A stretch of 13,495 nt of DNA from Thermoplasmatota archaeon (lineage in GTDB: Archaea; Thermoplasmatota; Thermoplasmata; RBG-16-68-12; JAJISG01), in contig JAJISK010000011.1 in the NCBI GenBank assembly GCA_022848785.1, positions 1 to 13,495 on the forward strand, read 5' to 3'. A program made the position numbers and the translations under genes. The notes under the pieces were generated by a model. It saw nothing but the letters and a program-made list of their open reading frames with translations, was not told where the DNA came from and made no database searches. The stretch's first letter is position 1. Each line of letters begins with the position of its first letter. This document shows, one piece after another, positions 11,927-13,495 of the stretch.

Positions 11927-13495
11927 ATGGAGCGGTTCTCCCACGACCTCGTCATCGTGGGCGGTGGGGCCGCAGGCCTTCGCGCCGCCATCGCCGCGGC
12001 GGAAGAGAACCCCCATCTGGACATCGTCATCGTCTCCAAGGTCTACCCGATGCGGAGCCATACCGTCTCCGCCGAGGGGGGCCTGGCCGCCGTCCTGCGG
12101 GACTACGACACCCTCGATCTCCACGCCTTCGACACGATCAAGGGAAGCGACTTCCTTGCGGACCAGGACGCGGTGGAGCTCTTCACCCAGGAGGCGCCGA
12201 AGGAGATCATCCAGCTGGAACATTGGGGGTGTCCGTGGACCCGGGAGCCTGACGGTCGGATTGCCGTTCGCGCGTTCGGGGGCATGAGCGTCAAGCGGAC
12301 CATCTTCGCGGCGGACAAGGTTGGCTTCCACCTCCTCCACACCCTCTTCCAGTACAGCCTGAAGTACGACAACATCCGGCGCCTGGACGAGTGGTTCGTT
12401 ACCTCCCTCGTGACGGAAGGCCAGCGGGTCATCGGGGCCACGGCCTTGGACCTCCGGACGGGGACCATGGCAGGCCTGACCGCCAAGGCCTTCATCCTGT
12501 GCACGGGCGGGGCGGGCCGGACGTACCAGTTCACCACGAACGGCATGATCAAGACGGGGGACGGCATGGCCATGGCCTACCGCGCAGGGGCCCCGCTGAA
12601 GGACATGGAGTTTGTCCAGTTCCACCCCACGGCCCTACCGGGAACGGGAATCCTGATTACCGAGGCCTCGCGCGGCGAGGGGGGCTACCTCCGGAACGCC
12701 GAGGGGGATCGCTTCCTCAAGAACTACGTCCCAGGGAAGATGGAACTGGGGCCCCGGGACCTCCTCTCCCGGGCCATCATGACGGAGATCCATGAAGGGC
12801 GGGGGATCGAAGGGCCATACGGCGCCTACGTGCACCTGGATCTCACCCATGTGGGTCGGAAGGTCCTGCGGGAACGGCTCCCCATGGTCGTGGAGCTGGC
12901 CGAGAAGTACGCGGGAGTCAACCCCGAGAAAGCGCCCATCCCGGTCCGACCGGGGGTCCACTACATGATGGGGGGTGTCCACACAGATGCAACGGGACAG
13001 ACTCCCCTCGCGGGCCTGTACGCGGCGGGCGAGACGGCATGTGTCAGCATCAACGGCGCGAACCGCCTGGGGTCCAACTCCCTGACCGAGTGTCTCGTCT
13101 TTGGCGCCCGCGCGGGACGGGCCGCGGAGGCCTACACCCGCCAAGCCTCCAACACCGACGTGCCCGTGGAGGCGGTGCAGGCGGAGGAGACCCGCATCTA
13201 TGACGGCATCCTGGGGCATGAGCGAGGCGGCCTGGGGGTCGCGGAGATCCGCGACGAACTCCGGAAGACCATGGAAGAGCGGGCAGGCATCTACCGGGAT
13301 GAGGCATCCCTGAAGGAAGGGGCGAAGACGCTGGCGAAGCTGAAGACGTCCTTCGCGAAGGTGGATGTGGGCGACAAGGACCGCGTCTTTAACACGGAGC
13401 TCGTCTCCGTCCTGGAGCTCGAATCCATGCTCTTGGTGGCGGAGACGTTGATCCATTCCGCCCTCCGGCGCACGGAGACCCGCGGCGCCCACTTT
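11927..13495 (+). CDS. sdhA: Succinate dehydrogenase/fumarate reductase flavoprotein subunit, 3' end outside the window
   Basis: The visible 523 residues cover most of a protein usually 570-600 long. The N-terminal FAD loop is [17 protein letters not shown]45 in [11 protein letters not shown] is the expected covalent-FAD histidine, and [22 protein letters not shown] with the catalytic arginine, and [10 protein letters not shown] form the dicarboxylate site. [19 protein letters not shown] binds the FAD and [10 protein letters not shown] closes the visible part. It oxidises succinate to fumarate in complex II on the cytoplasmic face of the membrane. Covalent-FAD histidine is compatible with either SDH or quinol:fumarate reductase use. 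The iron-sulfur and membrane subunits should lie beyond the right edge. Confidence 0.95.
   Translation, partial: MERFSHDLVIVGGGAAGLRAAIAAAEENPHLDIVIVSKVYPMRSHTVSAEGGLAAVLRDYDTLDLHAFDTIKGSDFLADQDAVELFTQEAPKEIIQLEHWGCPWTREPDGRIAVRAFGGMSVKRTIFAADKVGFHLLHTLFQYSLKYDNIRRLDEWFVTSLVTEGQRVIGATALDLRTGTMAGLTAKAFILCTGGAGRTYQFTTNGMIKTGDGMAMAYRAGAPLKDMEFVQFHPTALPGTGILITEASRGEGGYLRNAEGDRFLKNYVPGKMELGPRDLLSRAIMTEIHEGRGIEGPYGAYVHLDLTHVGRKVLRERLPMVVELAEKYAGVNPEKAPIPVRPGVHYMMGGVHTDATGQTPLAGLYAAGETACVSINGANRLGSNSLTECLVFGARAGRAAEAYTRQASNTDVPVEAVQAEETRIYDGILGHERGGLGVAEIRDELRKTMEERAGIYRDEASLKEGAKTLAKLKTSFAKVDVGDKDRVFNTELVSVLELESMLLVAETLIHSALRRTETRGAHF

Noticed and set aside
11741..12625. 294-residue minus-strand open frame opposite nth and sdhA
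   Set aside because: It spans two clear genes on the other strand, has no recognisable domain and mirrors their codon structure.
1..13495. CRISPR arrays, insertion sequences, integrase genes or rRNA
   Set aside because: No regularly spaced repeats, transposase or integrase motifs, or rRNA signatures were seen. The direct repeats at 151 and 1561 are the only long repeat noticed.

Overview
The window reads as a GC-rich archaeal chromosome segment. The main indicators are an archaeal-type 8-oxoguanine DNA glycosylase (Ogg2), the archaeal tRNA methyltransferase TrmY, a nicotinate phosphoribosyltransferase that closely resembles (from memory) the Thermoplasma enzyme, a tRNA-Arg without an encoded CCA, and BRE/TATA-like promoters. 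My best guess, by inference only, is an aerobic or microaerobic Thermoplasmatota-like lineage, possibly thermophilic. Aerobic traits are a nickel superoxide dismutase, proline dehydrogenase, a succinate dehydrogenase flavoprotein and 8-oxoG repair. The thermophile hint is an adjacent gene pair for di-myo-inositol phosphate synthesis.

Layout from left to right. (1) 63-135: tRNA-Arg(TCG) on the minus strand with its own promoter. (2) 199-1397: a two-gene, minus-strand toxin-antitoxin-like cassette, an XRE-HTH regulator with an AbiEi-like tail followed by an AbiEii-like nucleotidyltransferase. A perfect 22-bp palindrome touches the regulator's start codon. The cassette lies between two 31-bp direct repeats (28/31 identical), one of which is the tRNA promoter. 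(3) 1790-4190: inositol-1-phosphate synthase and a fused cytidylyltransferase/phospho-alcohol transferase, overlapping by 53 bp and read leftward from a good promoter near 4270-4285. (4) 4493-6102 (or 6204): nicotinate phosphoribosyltransferase and glycine-cleavage H protein on the minus strand. The first gene seems to use ACG or a distant TTG as start. (5) 6252-6445: a frameshifted remnant of an aminotransferase C-terminus on the plus strand. (6) 6442-8005: minus-strand TrmY and Ogg2, preceded by the C-terminal stump of SfsA. (7) 8108-8952: a plus-strand NiSOD gene and its dedicated S26-type maturation protease, behind a leader rich in inverted repeats. (8) 8985-9677: an aquaporin with a plant-TIP-like selectivity filter, convergent with the NiSOD unit. 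(9) 9735-10229: a small HExxHxxGxxD metalloprotein. (10) 10319-11886: proline dehydrogenase and an endonuclease III-like [4Fe-4S] glycosylase. (11) 11927 to the right edge: succinate dehydrogenase/fumarate reductase flavoprotein, cut off by the window.

Two themes link the genes. One is oxidative stress and respiration: NiSOD and its protease, a possible peroxide-permeable aquaporin, two base-excision glycosylases, ProDH and SdhA. The other is compatible-solute synthesis by the inositol pair. The edges of genes such as sfsA, and the aminotransferase scrap, show that the segment has been rearranged. The NiSOD pair and the toxin-antitoxin cassette are the likeliest imports. No CRISPR array, rRNA or complete mobile element was seen.
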